Assembly: GCF_014472415.1 (NCBI RefSeq)
Contig: NZ_JACSZV010000011.1
Coordinates: 54,626-118,625 of the forward strand
From: Pseudomonas sp. N40(2020)
Lineage (GTDB): Bacteria; Pseudomonadota; Gammaproteobacteria; Pseudomonadales; Pseudomonadaceae
Direction of reading: 5' to 3'
Length of the DNA stretch: 64,000 nucleotides
A program made the translations under genes and the position numbers. Shown piece by piece: positions 35,557 through 45,371 of the stretch (positions are counted from its first letter, which is position 1; each line of letters opens with the position of its first letter). Under the pieces are notes generated by a model. It worked only from the letters and a program-made list of their open reading frames with translations, was not told where the DNA came from and made no database searches.

Positions 35557-35766
35557 TCAGTCGCGATAGGACTCGGTCACTTGCGCCGTCTGATCGGCTG
35601 GAACCCGGATTTCTTTCGCTTTGACGTCGCTCGATTGCTCGCTTTGCGCGTGGTGTACCGGCAAGTTGTCGTAGTAATAGCGCATGCGTTCTGCGCCACC
35701 TTCGGCGAAGGCGCTGGCGGAACCAAGGGCGAGTAGCCCGGCAAGGATTGCAGTGGTGATTTTCAT
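35557..35766 (-). CDS. small secreted protein, 69 aa
   Basis: A signal peptide (residues 1-21, ending AFA) precedes a polar mature peptide of 48 residues (EGGAERMRYYYDNLPVHHAQSE...). The EGG start of the mature part recalls the small periplasmic 'co-regulatory PtrA N-terminal' proteins of pseudomonads, though I cannot confirm this. Function unknown. A perfect palindrome lies 75-89 bp upstream of the start. Confidence 0.7.
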   Translation of the reverse strand: MKITTAILAGLLALGSASAFAEGGAERMRYYYDNLPVHHAQSEQSSDVKAKEIRVPADQTAQVTESYRD

Positions 35767-35840
35767 GGTGCCTCCTACTGAACAAGTGGGAGCCGTTCGT
35801 CCATGAAGCAGACTTCGGGAGGAAGTTTGTGCGGCGGGAA

Positions 35841-35855
35841 TTAACTCGGAGTTAA
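35841..35855. promoter_or_regulatory. palindrome upstream of the small secreted protein gene
   Basis: TTAACTC-G-GAGTTAA, a perfect 7-bp inverted repeat, 75-89 bp upstream of the start codon at 35766. It has the form of an operator; the binding protein is unknown. Confidence 0.35.
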
Positions 35856-35857
35856 CA

Positions 35858-35887
35858 CCTGTTGGAGGAGGGTTATCCCCCAACAGG
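35858..35887 (-). terminator. hairpin after the siderophore receptor gene
   Basis: Stem CCTGTTGG/CCAACAGG (35858-35865 and 35880-35887) just after the receptor's stop codon. No T run follows, so it may be a weak or Rho-assisted end. Confidence 0.4.
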
Positions 35888-35905
35888 TTAAGTCTTGCAG
35901 CGCTG

Positions 35906-38152
35906 TCAGAGCTTCCAGTCCAGACTCAACGTCACGGTTCGCGGATCGCCCCAGTACACGCCGTTGTAGAAACCGACGTTCTCGTAATACTTCTTGTCGA
36001 ACAGGTTGTCGACGTTCAGCGAGGCCGAGAGGTTTTTGTCGATGGCATAGCGCGACATCAACTTGACCACGGTGTAAGCGCCCTGGTTGATCCGGGTGCT
36101 TTCAGTGATGAACTTACCGGCTGCATCGCGACCGACGGGGCGTTTCGCATCGCCATAGATGCTGCTTTGCCAGTTCACCGCACCGCCCACGGTCAATGCC
36201 TGCCAGTTGCCCGGCAAACGATACGCCGTGGAAATGCGCAACAGGTTCAGCGGCGCCTTTTCATTGGTGCGCTGTTTATCGCCGTTTACCGAATGGGTGT
36301 AGGTGTAACCGGCAGTCATGTTCCAGCCGTCGAGGATTTCGCCGGAGACCTCGGCTTCGAAGCCGTTGACCTTGTTGCCCTTGCCGCCGGATTTGTAGAA
36401 CTCTTCGCCAGTGGCCGGATCCGGCGGGACGGAATTGTCACGCTCGGCAACGTTCTCCTGCTTGCTCCAGAACAGCGCCGTTGCAACGTTCAGCCGCTCT
36501 TGCAGCAAGCTGCCCTTGAGCCCCACTTCGTAGTTGCTGCCAACCACCGGTTCCAGGTATTTGCGGCTGCTGTCGCGGTTGTTCTGCGGTTTGAAAATAT
36601 CGGTGTAGCTGACGTAAGCGGTGTATTGCGGGGTCAAGTCGTAGAGCAGGCCGGCATAGGGGGTCCAGATGTCGTTCTGCTGCTGATGAGTCGTGTCAAC
36701 GCGGGTCAGTTGCCGGTTATCGTCATAGTAGTAATCGGCATTTTTGCCTTCCCAACTGCCGTAACGACTGCCGATCACGGCATGCAAATCGTCAGTCAGG
36801 CTCAGGCGCGTGGCAACGTAGCCGGCCTTTTGCCGGGTGCTGCCTCTTGAACCGGTCAAATCGCTGACGGTGTCGGGGAATTTGCCGATATTGCCCATGT
36901 ACTTCCAGTCGCGGATCTTGCCGTAATCGGCGGGAAGACTGCCGGTGAAGGTTTTCGGGGCATAGGAGCGGTGTTCGGCTTCGCCATAACCGAGCATCAA
37001 TTCGTGCTCGCGGCCGAGCAGCGAATAAGGACCAGAGACGTTGAAGTCATAGACGCTCATTTTCTGCGTGCCGATCATGTGCGAGGTGTAGGCGACGATG
37101 CCGCTGCGGTCAGCCTCGGGATAACCGGCGCCGCCGTAGTAGATCTTGCCGTCGACATCGCTGGTGCGGTGGGTGTAGGCCGCTTTCACACGCCAGCCTC
37201 CCGCCAGTTCCTGATCAAGGGTGGCGAACGCGGTTTTATCCTTGAGTGGCCAAGAGCTCCAGGACGTCGCCATGTTGGTCGAACGGCCCAGTTTTGCCTT
37301 GCTGCCGTCGGCATTCCAATAGGGCACGGTACCCCATGACGACCCTTGCACCTGTTTATCCTGATAGTCATAACCCACCGCCAGCACGGTGGAATCAGTC
37401 AAGTCTGCTTCAAGAATCCCGTAGCCGACCTCACGTTGCAGCGCGTACTTGTCGCGGATCGACTGGCTGTCGCGATAGGCCATTACCGTGCGGCCACGCA
37501 GGCGACCATCGAAGGCCAGCGGGCCGCCAACATCCACGTAGCTGTAGTAATTGTCGTAACTACCGCCGCTGACCCCGGCCAGCGCCTGCCATTGCGCCGT
37601 CGGACGCTTGCGCACCATGTTGATGGTCGCCGAAGGATCGCCTGCGCCGGTGGTCAGGCCGGTTGCACCGCGAACCACTTCGATGCGGTCGTAAATGATG
37701 GTGTCGGCATCGGTCTTCATGCGATCGAAGGTGTTGAGCATTCCGTCGATCTGGAAGTTGGTGATCGAATAGCCGCGCGACGAATAGTTGACCCGATCCG
37801 AGTCAAGGTGCTGCACCACCACGCCAGTGGTCTGACCCATGGCCTCGGACAATGTACCGAGCTTGAAATCATCCATTTGCTGGCGGGTGACCACGGACAC
37901 CGATTGCGGGGTTTCCTTGATCGACAGGTTCATCCGCGTCGCGGTACTCATGGCACCGGTGGTGTAGGCGTCGGTGTTTTCGGTGTTGCTGCCAAGGCCT
38001 TGGGCGGTGACGCTGGTTGATGCCAGTTCCAACGCCGTGGCGGCAGGCTCCGACTGTTTTTCCGCTTCGGATTCCGCCAGCAGATCGGGGCTCAGTGCGG
38101 CGCCGCAGAGGCCGAGCGTGAGGGTCATGGAACGGGTAATGGGCGCGAACAT
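35906..38152 (-). CDS. TonB-dependent ferric-siderophore receptor, FhuE-like
   Basis: A 748-aa outer-membrane receptor. After the signal peptide comes a short segment with a TonB-box-like SVTAQ, a plug domain (SIKETPQSVSVVTRQQM, RGATGLTTGAGDPSATINMVRKRP) and a 22-strand barrel ending in SLDWKL with the terminal hydrophobic residue. It resembles E. coli FhuE (coprogen, ferrioxamine and rhodotorulate) along its length. There is no STN signalling domain, so it does not drive an anti-sigma factor. The ATG at 38152 was chosen because AAGGAG lies 9 nt upstream; that sequence would be inside the codons of an upstream TTG reading. It is probably for foreign siderophores. Confidence 0.87.
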   Translation of the reverse strand: MFAPITRSMTLTLGLCGAALSPDLLAESEAEKQSEPAATALELASTSVTAQGLGSNTENTDAYTTGAMSTATRMNLSIKETPQSVSVVTRQQMDDFKLGTLSEAMGQTTGVVVQHLDSDRVNYSSRGYSITNFQIDGMLNTFDRMKTDADTIIYDRIEVVRGATGLTTGAGDPSATINMVRKRPTAQWQALAGVSGGSYDNYYSYVDVGGPLAFDGRLRGRTVMAYRDSQSIRDKYALQREVGYGILEADLTDSTVLAVGYDYQDKQVQGSSWGTVPYWNADGSKAKLGRSTNMATSWSSWPLKDKTAFATLDQELAGGWRVKAAYTHRTSDVDGKIYYGGAGYPEADRSGIVAYTSHMIGTQKMSVYDFNVSGPYSLLGREHELMLGYGEAEHRSYAPKTFTGSLPADYGKIRDWKYMGNIGKFPDTVSDLTGSRGSTRQKAGYVATRLSLTDDLHAVIGSRYGSWEGKNADYYYDDNRQLTRVDTTHQQQNDIWTPYAGLLYDLTPQYTAYVSYTDIFKPQNNRDSSRKYLEPVVGSNYEVGLKGSLLQERLNVATALFWSKQENVAERDNSVPPDPATGEEFYKSGGKGNKVNGFEAEVSGEILDGWNMTAGYTYTHSVNGDKQRTNEKAPLNLLRISTAYRLPGNWQALTVGGAVNWQSSIYGDAKRPVGRDAAGKFITESTRINQGAYTVVKLMSRYAIDKNLSASLNVDNLFDKKYYENVGFYNGVYWGDPRTVTLSLDWKL

Positions 38153-38266
38153 CGCAGCCGACTCCTTGTCTTCGAGGGAAAAATTCCGTTTGTTCAAAGA
38201 CGAAGCGCAGTTCTGCGATTTAGTATCAAACGAGAAATATTGTTATTTGAAAATGTTGCAGGCATG

Positions 38267-38292
38267 AAAAAGGGGCCGGTTTCGGCCCCTTC
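38267..38292 (-). terminator. intrinsic terminator of cptA
   Basis: Stem GGGGCCG/CGGCCCC (38272-38278 and 38283-38289) with AAAA to the left, giving a T run on the minus strand, just after the cptA stop codon. Confidence 0.78.
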
Positions 38293-38298
38293 GCGGTA

Positions 38299-40047
38299 TT
38301 ACTTTTGCGCGACATCCGCGGGTGCGGGTGAGGCGGGTTTCGGCTTCATCAGGCTGAAATCAATCAGCGCTCGCTGGTCAGTTTGATACGGGTCGCCGAT
38401 CAGCAGTGGACGAACCTTGAAGCTGTCGCTCACCAGGCTCTTGCTGCGGTCCAGTTCATCGAAACTCAAACCGGCCATGTCGGCCCAGGTGTGGATCAGG
38501 TGCGAGCTGCTGTACGGTCGCTGCAGGTCGGCAGCGAAGTTCCAGTCATGGTTTTCCTTCCATTTCGGCGAGGCCCAGGCCATGAACGGAATGGTATACA
38601 TCGGCGCCGTCGGTTTGTTTTCGTTACGGCCAAGGGTTTTGTGGCCGACCGAGTCGAACACGTCTTCGCCGTGGTCAGAAAGATACAGCAGGAAACCGTT
38701 CGGATCGGATTTGGCGTAATCCTTGATCAGGCTCGACACGACAAAGTCGTTGTACAGCACGGCGTTGTCGTAGCTGTTGTAGGTCGGCACCTGGTCGTCA
38801 CGCACGCCGGCCGGTACCCCGTTGCGGTCCTTGAACTTGTCGAAGGTCGGCGGATAACGGTACTGATAGCTCATGTGGGTGCCGAGCAGATGCACAACGA
38901 TCAACTTGCGCGGCGCCGCATCAGCCAGGGCCTTGTTGAACGGCTCGATCACGTCGCCATCGTACTGGGCGGCGTTCTGATTACGGTTGTTGTTCAGGTA
39001 TACCTGCTCGTCAGCCTGCTCGGAGAAGGTCGTGAGCATGGTGTTGCGCTTGGTCATGGTCTGCTGGTTGGTGATCCAGAAGGTCTTGTACCCCGCCTGT
39101 TTCATCATGCTGACCAGCGAAGGCGTGGACAGGTACAGATCCGGATTTTCTTCGTCAGCGAACGTCAGTACTTGCTGCAACGCCTCGATGGTGTAAGGAC
39201 GCGGGGTGACGACGTTGTCGAATACCGCCAGTTGATCCTTGAGCTTGTCCAGTTCCGGTGTGGTGTCACGCTGGTAGCCGTACAGGCTCATGCGCTGACG
39301 ATTGGTCGACTCACCAATCACCAGCACCAGGGTCGATGGCTGATCGGCCGAGGCAATCTTGAGGTTTTTCAGTGGCGGGATCTTGCTCGCGCTATGCAGC
39401 ATGCCCTGCATGTCAGCCAGTGTGTCGAGATAGCGGTGATACGCCACGGCCATTTGCCATGGCACGGCTGGCTCGATGCGGGTTTCGAACTTCTCGAAAC
39501 CCTGAGCGAAGGTGCCCATGCGCAGGGTTTGCTTGACCAGCGGATAGCCGACCACCGCGATCACGATGGCGGCGGCAGCGACCATGGCCCGGCCACGGGG
39601 CATGTACACCGGGCGCAGGCGAGTCCACAGGAAATAGGCAAACGCGGTATGAGCGAGGAACGCCGGAACCATCCACCAGGCGAAGTACTGGGTCATGTAC
39701 TCGCCGGCTTCGGACACGTTCGATTCGAACATGATGAAGATGACGCTCTGGGAAAACTCCTGCTGGTAGATAAAGAAGTAGCCCAGGCTGGCCATCGAAC
39801 AGGCCCACAGCACCAGACCGATTATGCCGGCAAGCAGTTTTGTGCGCTTGGGGAAGAGCAGCATCGGAGCCAGCCAGATCGCGCTCATCACGAACGCCTG
39901 ACGGAACCCGGTGAAACCGGAGGTGCCGGTGATCTGAATCAGCAGTTGGGTAATGCCGGAAAAGTACCAGAAGAACACAAACAGCCAGAGGAAACCGGCC
40001 CAGTCGAAACCTGTCGCAGACTTGGGGCTGCGTTTAAACATCGTCAT
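38299..40047 (-). CDS. cptA: phosphoethanolamine transferase CptA
   Basis: A 582-aa inner-membrane enzyme with about five N-terminal TM helices (residues 10-180) and a periplasmic sulfatase-like catalytic domain. IGESTNRQRMSLYGYQRDTTPEL contains the metal-binding Glu and the nucleophile region, VVHLLGTHMSY and YLSDHGEDVFD the other metal ligands. It matches E. coli CptA (YijP) throughout, including YQQEFSQSVIFIMFE. CptA adds phosphoethanolamine to lipopolysaccharide core sugars or lipid A, altering charge and polymyxin sensitivity. GGAG precedes the ATG. It is divergent from the second giant toxin-like gene. Confidence 0.9.
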   Translation of the reverse strand: MTMFKRSPKSATGFDWAGFLWLFVFFWYFSGITQLLIQITGTSGFTGFRQAFVMSAIWLAPMLLFPKRTKLLAGIIGLVLWACSMASLGYFFIYQQEFSQSVIFIMFESNVSEAGEYMTQYFAWWMVPAFLAHTAFAYFLWTRLRPVYMPRGRAMVAAAAIVIAVVGYPLVKQTLRMGTFAQGFEKFETRIEPAVPWQMAVAYHRYLDTLADMQGMLHSASKIPPLKNLKIASADQPSTLVLVIGESTNRQRMSLYGYQRDTTPELDKLKDQLAVFDNVVTPRPYTIEALQQVLTFADEENPDLYLSTPSLVSMMKQAGYKTFWITNQQTMTKRNTMLTTFSEQADEQVYLNNNRNQNAAQYDGDVIEPFNKALADAAPRKLIVVHLLGTHMSYQYRYPPTFDKFKDRNGVPAGVRDDQVPTYNSYDNAVLYNDFVVSSLIKDYAKSDPNGFLLYLSDHGEDVFDSVGHKTLGRNENKPTAPMYTIPFMAWASPKWKENHDWNFAADLQRPYSSSHLIHTWADMAGLSFDELDRSKSLVSDSFKVRPLLIGDPYQTDQRALIDFSLMKPKPASPAPADVAQK

Positions 40048-40231
40048 TCAACACTCCACTCAATTGACTCGCGCACGCGCGGCGAACGCGCGTGTCGGGC
40101 ACCGACGGCTGCATAGGCATCCATAGTTACCCTGATTATCCGTAAAAACGTGTGAAAAGTTTGTGAGTTACAACCGTCGACGGGTGTGGCGGTAACGGGA
40201 TACCGCACCGACAGATTGGCATTCGGGTTTT

Positions 40232-43200
40232 ATGGGTGAAGCACAGGCCGACGACCTGCGATTTTCCCCAACTTGGCAGAATCACGAAATGAACGGACTT
40301 CCCCCCGTCACATCCCGACTAGAAACCGCTGGAGTTTTTCAGCGAGCTGTCGCCCAGGCTTTCAGTGGCCGGCCGATAGTGATAACAGCCGCCCTCAAGC
40401 AGTTCACTGCGGCGCTGCACCGGCTTTACTCCAGCCTTGATATCGATGTCCTGAGCGCTACTGTCCATGTGCCACGCTGGGATAGCGGGCACGAGCGCGA
40501 CAATTTACTCCCCGACAATGTGGGCTATGGTGCCACGCACAGCACTGTGCCGCTGTTTGAAATCATGATTCACAGCATTACTGGTAAAGCGTCGTTGTTT
40601 TTTACGCGCGGGCACTTTCTCACCGATGGCGACGAAAAGCGCTTGAACGTCGATATGCGTGACATCGAAATGTTACTGCGTGCGCTACCTGAAGTGATGC
40701 TCGAGGCGATGCAATCTGCGCTCGTACAGTTCTGGAGCGAACCGTGTACAGAAAGTACGCGACGCTGGCAATGGCTCAGTGATCTTTTTAAAGGTGCATT
40801 GCTGATCAGCCTCAGCGCCGGGCAGAGCACGCTGAAGCTGGATAGGGAACAAATGCTGACGTTGCGCCAAATAGCGCACTGCCCGGAGAAGAGCGCGAGG
40901 ATTGCGGCTTATGGTGCCGATTGTACCGAAGCCTTTCTGGTGACTTACAGCCACGGCGAGGACGCGATGGCGCAGACGAAGCTCGGTGCTGAAATCCTCG
41001 CAACACGCACAGTCGAAGGCCGGCAAATCGTATTGTCGTTCGGGATCGCAGGGCGGATCGCCGCGTTCGACTCCTTGCAGGCGTTTGCCGATGCACGGGG
41101 AGCTGATTATCCGATGGCGAAGGCCGGGCAGGTGCTCGAAGTCCAGCCTTGGATGATGAGTGGCGACGCCTTCGTTTCGCTGGCGCAAGCCATTCTGGAA
41201 GACCAATTGCAGCGCGTGGCGCAGATGGGTGACTTTATCGGCGCGGACCTGGCAGCGCTTGAGCGCCAGTACGCGCTCATCAGCGATACCGCGGCGCTTT
41301 TTGCCTTGCCGGAGCTGGGCGACGTGCAGTCCGGTTTGCTGGATTCCGTCCTTAACCAACAACCGGATTGGCTGGCGCAGGCCACGCCCGACGAATTGCT
41401 GACCTACAGCGGTTATTTACTGGAACTGGCGGCGCTGCAACAAGCCACCGACGGTAAAGCCTTTGATCACGACATCGACAGTGCCTCGGCTTTCGCAAAA
41501 AAAGCCCTCGAAGGGGCAATGGCACATTTCGGCGAGGTGTTCGATCCGGACGTGCTGCAGGTCTCGCAAAGCCATTACCTGGCCGACGCCCCCGGTGTGC
41601 CGACCGGGAGTGTGGTCGTCGAAACCGAGAGCCTGACCCAACGAGCACTGCGGAATCTGGGTGGATTGACCCATGCCACCACGGCGTTGCGCAACCAGGA
41701 CGACTCGCCACTGCCGGACTGGGTCAACGAGCAGACAGTGCGTGAACTGATTTCGCGTGCAGATATCGGGCTGGGTTACCCACAAATGGTTCGGCGCGAG
41801 CTGCTGGATGATCTCGACAAACGCAGCGAGCGAGAGAAGTCTTTCTGCGATCAGCTACGGGTGCAGTTGCCGATGTTGGCCCTTGAATACGCGATCACCA
41901 GCCAAGGCGGGATGACGGTCGCCGGCTATCGCTACATCGCTGCCGCCATGCAAACCGATCCACTTGCTCGCAGCGTCGATGGGCAACCGGTCGTCGTCCG
42001 TCCGTTGGCCTTTGAACTCGAAGAAGCCAATCGGACAGACGCCATCCACGACATGTTCATTATCGGCCCTGAGGATGTCAGTCGCGGGCCTCACGTGCTG
42101 TACCGTCCGCTGTATTCGCCGGCGCTGCTGGAGTTTGCATCCTGGTCGGCATTGCTGAACACCATTCGCAGCGACGCAGCGTTATCCAAAACGATCATCG
42201 ACTGGATGGCGCCGGAGGCGCGCAAGGTCTATCGAAACTGCGGGTTTATCGAACCACATTTGCCGAGAATCATGTTTGATGTCGATTTCCCGACGTGGGT
42301 GGCACCCGTATCGCCTGAGCTGCGTGAACAGGTCATGGCCGGGGATTGGCTGGCGGGCCTTTATCTGGCCCATGCGGAGGTTCTCGTGCAGCTTGCGGAC
42401 GATCAAACCGTGTCCGATGCCGAGTATCGCTGGGCGGTTCTGCTCGGATTGGGCCGTCAGGCATTTGATGTGCTGCTGGGCGGCATCATGCCCTATGTGC
42501 GGGGTCCGGCAGCGGCGGTGGGCTGGGTGTTGACCCTGGAGCTGGGCGTCCTGCAGGCCTTGCAGTCACTGGACAAGGGCGAAACCACGCCGGCGAAACT
42601 GTTGTTGTTCAATGTGCTGAGCCAGCTCGCCGTTGCAATGCTGGTGCATCGATTTACCTCTGGTGCGAGGAATGCGCCGAGCGTATTGCCCAGCACACAC
42701 AAGACCGTACCGCCAATATCCGTGAGCTTTACGCCATCATCCGGCAATACAGCCGGGATGTTGTCATCGACGCTGGATTTTTCCAGCGATCCACCGAGAC
42801 AGACTCGTCTGGCACTGGAACGCTTTATCAGTGCGTCAGTGCAGAATATCGGCCCTGTTGTCGACATCCCGCCGTGGCCAGGCATTGAGGTGCGCGAGGG
42901 CCGCTGGTATGCCCGCGTTCCGGGCCGGATCGCGGGCTGGGGCTGGGCACGGGTCATGCCTGCCGAAAACGCAAACGTGGTAATGCTCGATCACACCGGA
43001 GCGCCGGTCAAATGGCTGCAGCTGCGCAACAACGGAGAGGGTTTATGGGACATTGCCCCCGAATTTCGTGTGCGTCATGGTGGCCGTGTGGCCAGTCGCC
43101 TCAGTGCCTACGTGTGGGGCGATCCTCAACTCAACGCCGAGCGCGCGGCCAGAGAAAACAAGTTGCAGACGCTCAAGGAACAAAGGGCGGAGCTGGACAA

Positions 43201-45127
43201 GACGATCTTCAATGCCCGAGATATCACCAACGCCAGGCACCTTGAATTCCAGAAAGAAGCCACTCGGCTCAACGAGGCGCAGAAGGGCGCTGCCGAGTCT
43301 GAAGGTGCAGCATTGGCGCAGTACAAGCGTGACATGGCGTCTTCTGTGCAGAAGTTGCGCATCATCAATCAGGCCAGAATCAAGGCCCACGCAGCGTATA
43401 TCGACTTGCAGCTCAAGTATCTGGCGCAACTGGAAAAGGTTCGGCCAGTGCTTGCCGCCGACGAGCATTACCTTCGCGAAGAGCGCTTCAATTATCTTGA
43501 AGAAAAGCTGGTGCGTTACGGCATGACGGAAGTCGCACTGGAAAGCGCTTCCGGCACGCTGCCGGAACTGGGATTTACCAAGGAAAACGTTTTTCCTCTG
43601 GCTTACGATACGCCAGTGTCCCCAGAGGGGATTCCCTACAACGCCTTGCTGGAAGTACGCAAACGGATCCTCAAGTATTACCCGCAGCGCATAGAGGTCA
43701 GTCAGAATCTCGAAGAAACGATGGCCGAACTGGCGTCAGTGGATGAGCAGTTTTTCCAGGGGCGGCGGGCGGTGAAGCACATTGAGTATTTCAACAAGCG
43801 CTGGCAGACCACCGATGGCCTCAGGGCGTTCGAACTGGTCTCTATTCGTGGCGCTTTGACTGGCGATCCAGCGCAGGAACCGAGCATGTTCGAAATCGCG
43901 GGTATGGATGGTCTCAGCCAGATTCCTGTCGGACGTGTGACCGCGAACCTCCTGGAACTCGATTCTACGGAGGGATTTACTCCTATTGAGCGCACGCTCT
44001 TGCTCAGGGACGCCATCCGTCACTTCAGCGATGCCGAGGCGTTTGCGCATTACCTTGAACGGGTGCCGGGCACCACGTCCTACGTGCCCGAGGATTTTGT
44101 CAGCCGGTTTCTTGCGCGAATAAAGGTTTTTCGCGCCAAGGCCGAAGAGGATCTGGCGAAGCTGGCTCGCTCGCAGATGGCGGGCGGCGAACCGGAAGCG
44201 CCCGGCGTGAGCGGAGCAAAGCCGCGCGCCAAACTCATCCGCAGCGCCAGCAGGCGAGTCATCGAAACGACCGATGGCGTCGTTATGGGCGAGTCAAGTG
44301 AAGATGAGGGTGAGCCGGATGAAACGGTTGTCGCTGTCGACCCCTATACCCGCAAGCGCACCACCTATTATCGGCACGATGAATCCGAGACGGTTTACAG
44401 GGCTCGACAGGTTGAAACGCCTTCGCCCGAACTGCCCGTGACCAGGCCAGCACCGGCGCTGAACAAGTTGCTCAAGGACGCGCGATCGTTACTGGACGGG
44501 GTTGACGCACTCAAGGCTCGGGTGGGTCAGACGGCCAACCGGCCGATGGAACCAAAAAGCCAGGAAGAAATTCTTGAGCGTCAGGCGAACAAACTCAAGC
44601 AAAGCGCCGCAGATTTGAGTGGCAGGCTTGATCAGTTTCCCCTGGCGCAACGCGAGGTCGTCAATGGGGTCTGCCGGCAATTGCTGGAGGGCAGTCAAAA
44701 CCTCCTGGATGAAGGGGGGCGTCTGCGCATTCAAGGTGCGCGTAGCCTGCCGCCGACAGTAGGGAATCTGGAGTATCTGCTGGAGAAGGGCGAAGTGCGT
44801 ATCGGCAATTCGAGCTGGACGGACAAGTCCACGGCTTCTGGCGGGCCAGACTTTCTGCTGGAATTTGAAGTGCTCGATGAGAAAAGCCTGTCGAACCGCA
44901 AGCACAAGTTGCTGTGGTACGCGCACTTCCATTGCCGGACAAGAAACACCCGCACTTTGAGAAAGGGGCATCTGAAATTGGCAGCACTGAGATACAAGAC
45001 TTACGCCGACCAGTTGCGCGAAGCGCAGTTCAGCCAGGTAGAGGCGATAGAAAGTGCCAATATCAACAGCAGCGTGGCGGCGAGGCTTTTTTTCAAGCGT
45101 CTGCCGCCAGCAGACCAGTCAACGTGA
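40232..45127 (+). CDS. giant dermonecrotic-toxin-like protein (second copy type)
   Basis: A 1,631-aa protein of the same DUF6543-type family as the protein encoded at 18310-23181, but with a different C-terminus. The hallmark IIGPEDVSRGPHVLYRPLYSP, followed by F.S...L...I and a NCGFIEPH stretch, lies near residues 605-675. LPMLALEYAITSQGG upstream is also typical. A hydrophobic stretch around 725-800 could insert in a membrane, a long coiled coil covers about 970-1080, and the last 250 residues are charged and helical without an enzyme motif I can name. The start could be 40232 or ATG 40289; neither has a strong ribosome-binding site. It stands alone. Secreted-effector function is inference. 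Confidence 0.75.
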   Translation: MGEAQADDLRFSPTWQNHEMNGLPPVTSRLETAGVFQRAVAQAFSGRPIVITAALKQFTAALHRLYSSLDIDVLSATVHVPRWDSGHERDNLLPDNVGYGATHSTVPLFEIMIHSITGKASLFFTRGHFLTDGDEKRLNVDMRDIEMLLRALPEVMLEAMQSALVQFWSEPCTESTRRWQWLSDLFKGALLISLSAGQSTLKLDREQMLTLRQIAHCPEKSARIAAYGADCTEAFLVTYSHGEDAMAQTKLGAEILATRTVEGRQIVLSFGIAGRIAAFDSLQAFADARGADYPMAKAGQVLEVQPWMMSGDAFVSLAQAILEDQLQRVAQMGDFIGADLAALERQYALISDTAALFALPELGDVQSGLLDSVLNQQPDWLAQATPDELLTYSGYLLELAALQQATDGKAFDHDIDSASAFAKKALEGAMAHFGEVFDPDVLQVSQSHYLADAPGVPTGSVVVETESLTQRALRNLGGLTHATTALRNQDDSPLPDWVNEQTVRELISRADIGLGYPQMVRRELLDDLDKRSEREKSFCDQLRVQLPMLALEYAITSQGGMTVAGYRYIAAAMQTDPLARSVDGQPVVVRPLAFELEEANRTDAIHDMFIIGPEDVSRGPHVLYRPLYSPALLEFASWSALLNTIRSDAALSKTIIDWMAPEARKVYRNCGFIEPHLPRIMFDVDFPTWVAPVSPELREQVMAGDWLAGLYLAHAEVLVQLADDQTVSDAEYRWAVLLGLGRQAFDVLLGGIMPYVRGPAAAVGWVLTLELGVLQALQSLDKGETTPAKLLLFNVLSQLAVAMLVHRFTSGARNAPSVLPSTHKTVPPISVSFTPSSGNTAGMLSSTLDFSSDPPRQTRLALERFISASVQNIGPVVDIPPWPGIEVREGRWYARVPGRIAGWGWARVMPAENANVVMLDHTGAPVKWLQLRNNGEGLWDIAPEFRVRHGGRVASRLSAYVWGDPQLNAERAARENKLQTLKEQRAELDKTIFNARDITNARHLEFQKEATRLNEAQKGAAESEGAALAQYKRDMASSVQKLRIINQARIKAHAAYIDLQLKYLAQLEKVRPVLAADEHYLREERFNYLEEKLVRYGMTEVALESASGTLPELGFTKENVFPLAYDTPVSPEGIPYNALLEVRKRILKYYPQRIEVSQNLEETMAELASVDEQFFQGRRAVKHIEYFNKRWQTTDGLRAFELVSIRGALTGDPAQEPSMFEIAGMDGLSQIPVGRVTANLLELDSTEGFTPIERTLLLRDAIRHFSDAEAFAHYLERVPGTTSYVPEDFVSRFLARIKVFRAKAEEDLAKLARSQMAGGEPEAPGVSGAKPRAKLIRSASRRVIETTDGVVMGESSEDEGEPDETVVAVDPYTRKRTTYYRHDESETVYRARQVETPSPELPVTRPAPALNKLLKDARSLLDGVDALKARVGQTANRPMEPKSQEEILERQANKLKQSAADLSGRLDQFPLAQREVVNGVCRQLLEGSQNLLDEGGRLRIQGARSLPPTVGNLEYLLEKGEVRIGNSSWTDKSTASGGPDFLLEFEVLDEKSLSNRKHKLLWYAHFHCRTRNTRTLRKGHLKLAALRYKTYADQLREAQFSQVEAIESANINSSVAARLFFKRLPPADQST

Positions 45128-45161
45128 TTTGACCGGCCAAGCCTTGTTTGACCTGCCCGGA

Positions 45162-45371
45162 TTATCCGTGGCGGGTCCGGCTGTTGGGGAGCGCGGCTTT
45201 TTTTGTGGTTGGCAGGCGCCTTTCGGCCGGCTGCAGCGCTTGCAGGCGCTCTTGCAGAAGGGCTACTTCGCCCTGAAGGCGGTCGCGCTCTGCCTTGAGT
45301 TCGCGCAATTCGTCGCGACGAAGGGTGACGTAAAGAGTCTGTGGAGGTAGTGCGTTAACAACTGTGCCCAT
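45162..45371 (-). CDS. small coiled-coil protein (DUF6026-like)
   Basis: A 69-aa protein: short N-terminal beta-like segment (QTLYVTLRRDELRELK), a coiled coil (ERDRLQGEVALLQERLQAL) and a basic tail. GAGGTG precedes the ATG at 45371. I associate it with the pseudomonad family DUF6026 from memory only. Convergent with the giant gene; function unknown. Confidence 0.6.
   Translation of the reverse strand: MGTVVNALPPQTLYVTLRRDELRELKAERDRLQGEVALLQERLQALQPAERRLPTTKKAALPNSRTRHG

Noticed and set aside
38198..38265. Fur box upstream of the FhuE-like receptor
   Set aside because: The AT-rich stretch AATAACAATATTTCTCG matches the 19-bp Fur consensus at only about half its positions; too weak to call.
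38383..40116. Long open frame on the plus strand opposite cptA (577 codons)
   Set aside because: It mirrors the strongly conserved cptA gene, has His/Arg/Gly-rich composition typical of antisense GC-rich frames and no ribosome-binding site.
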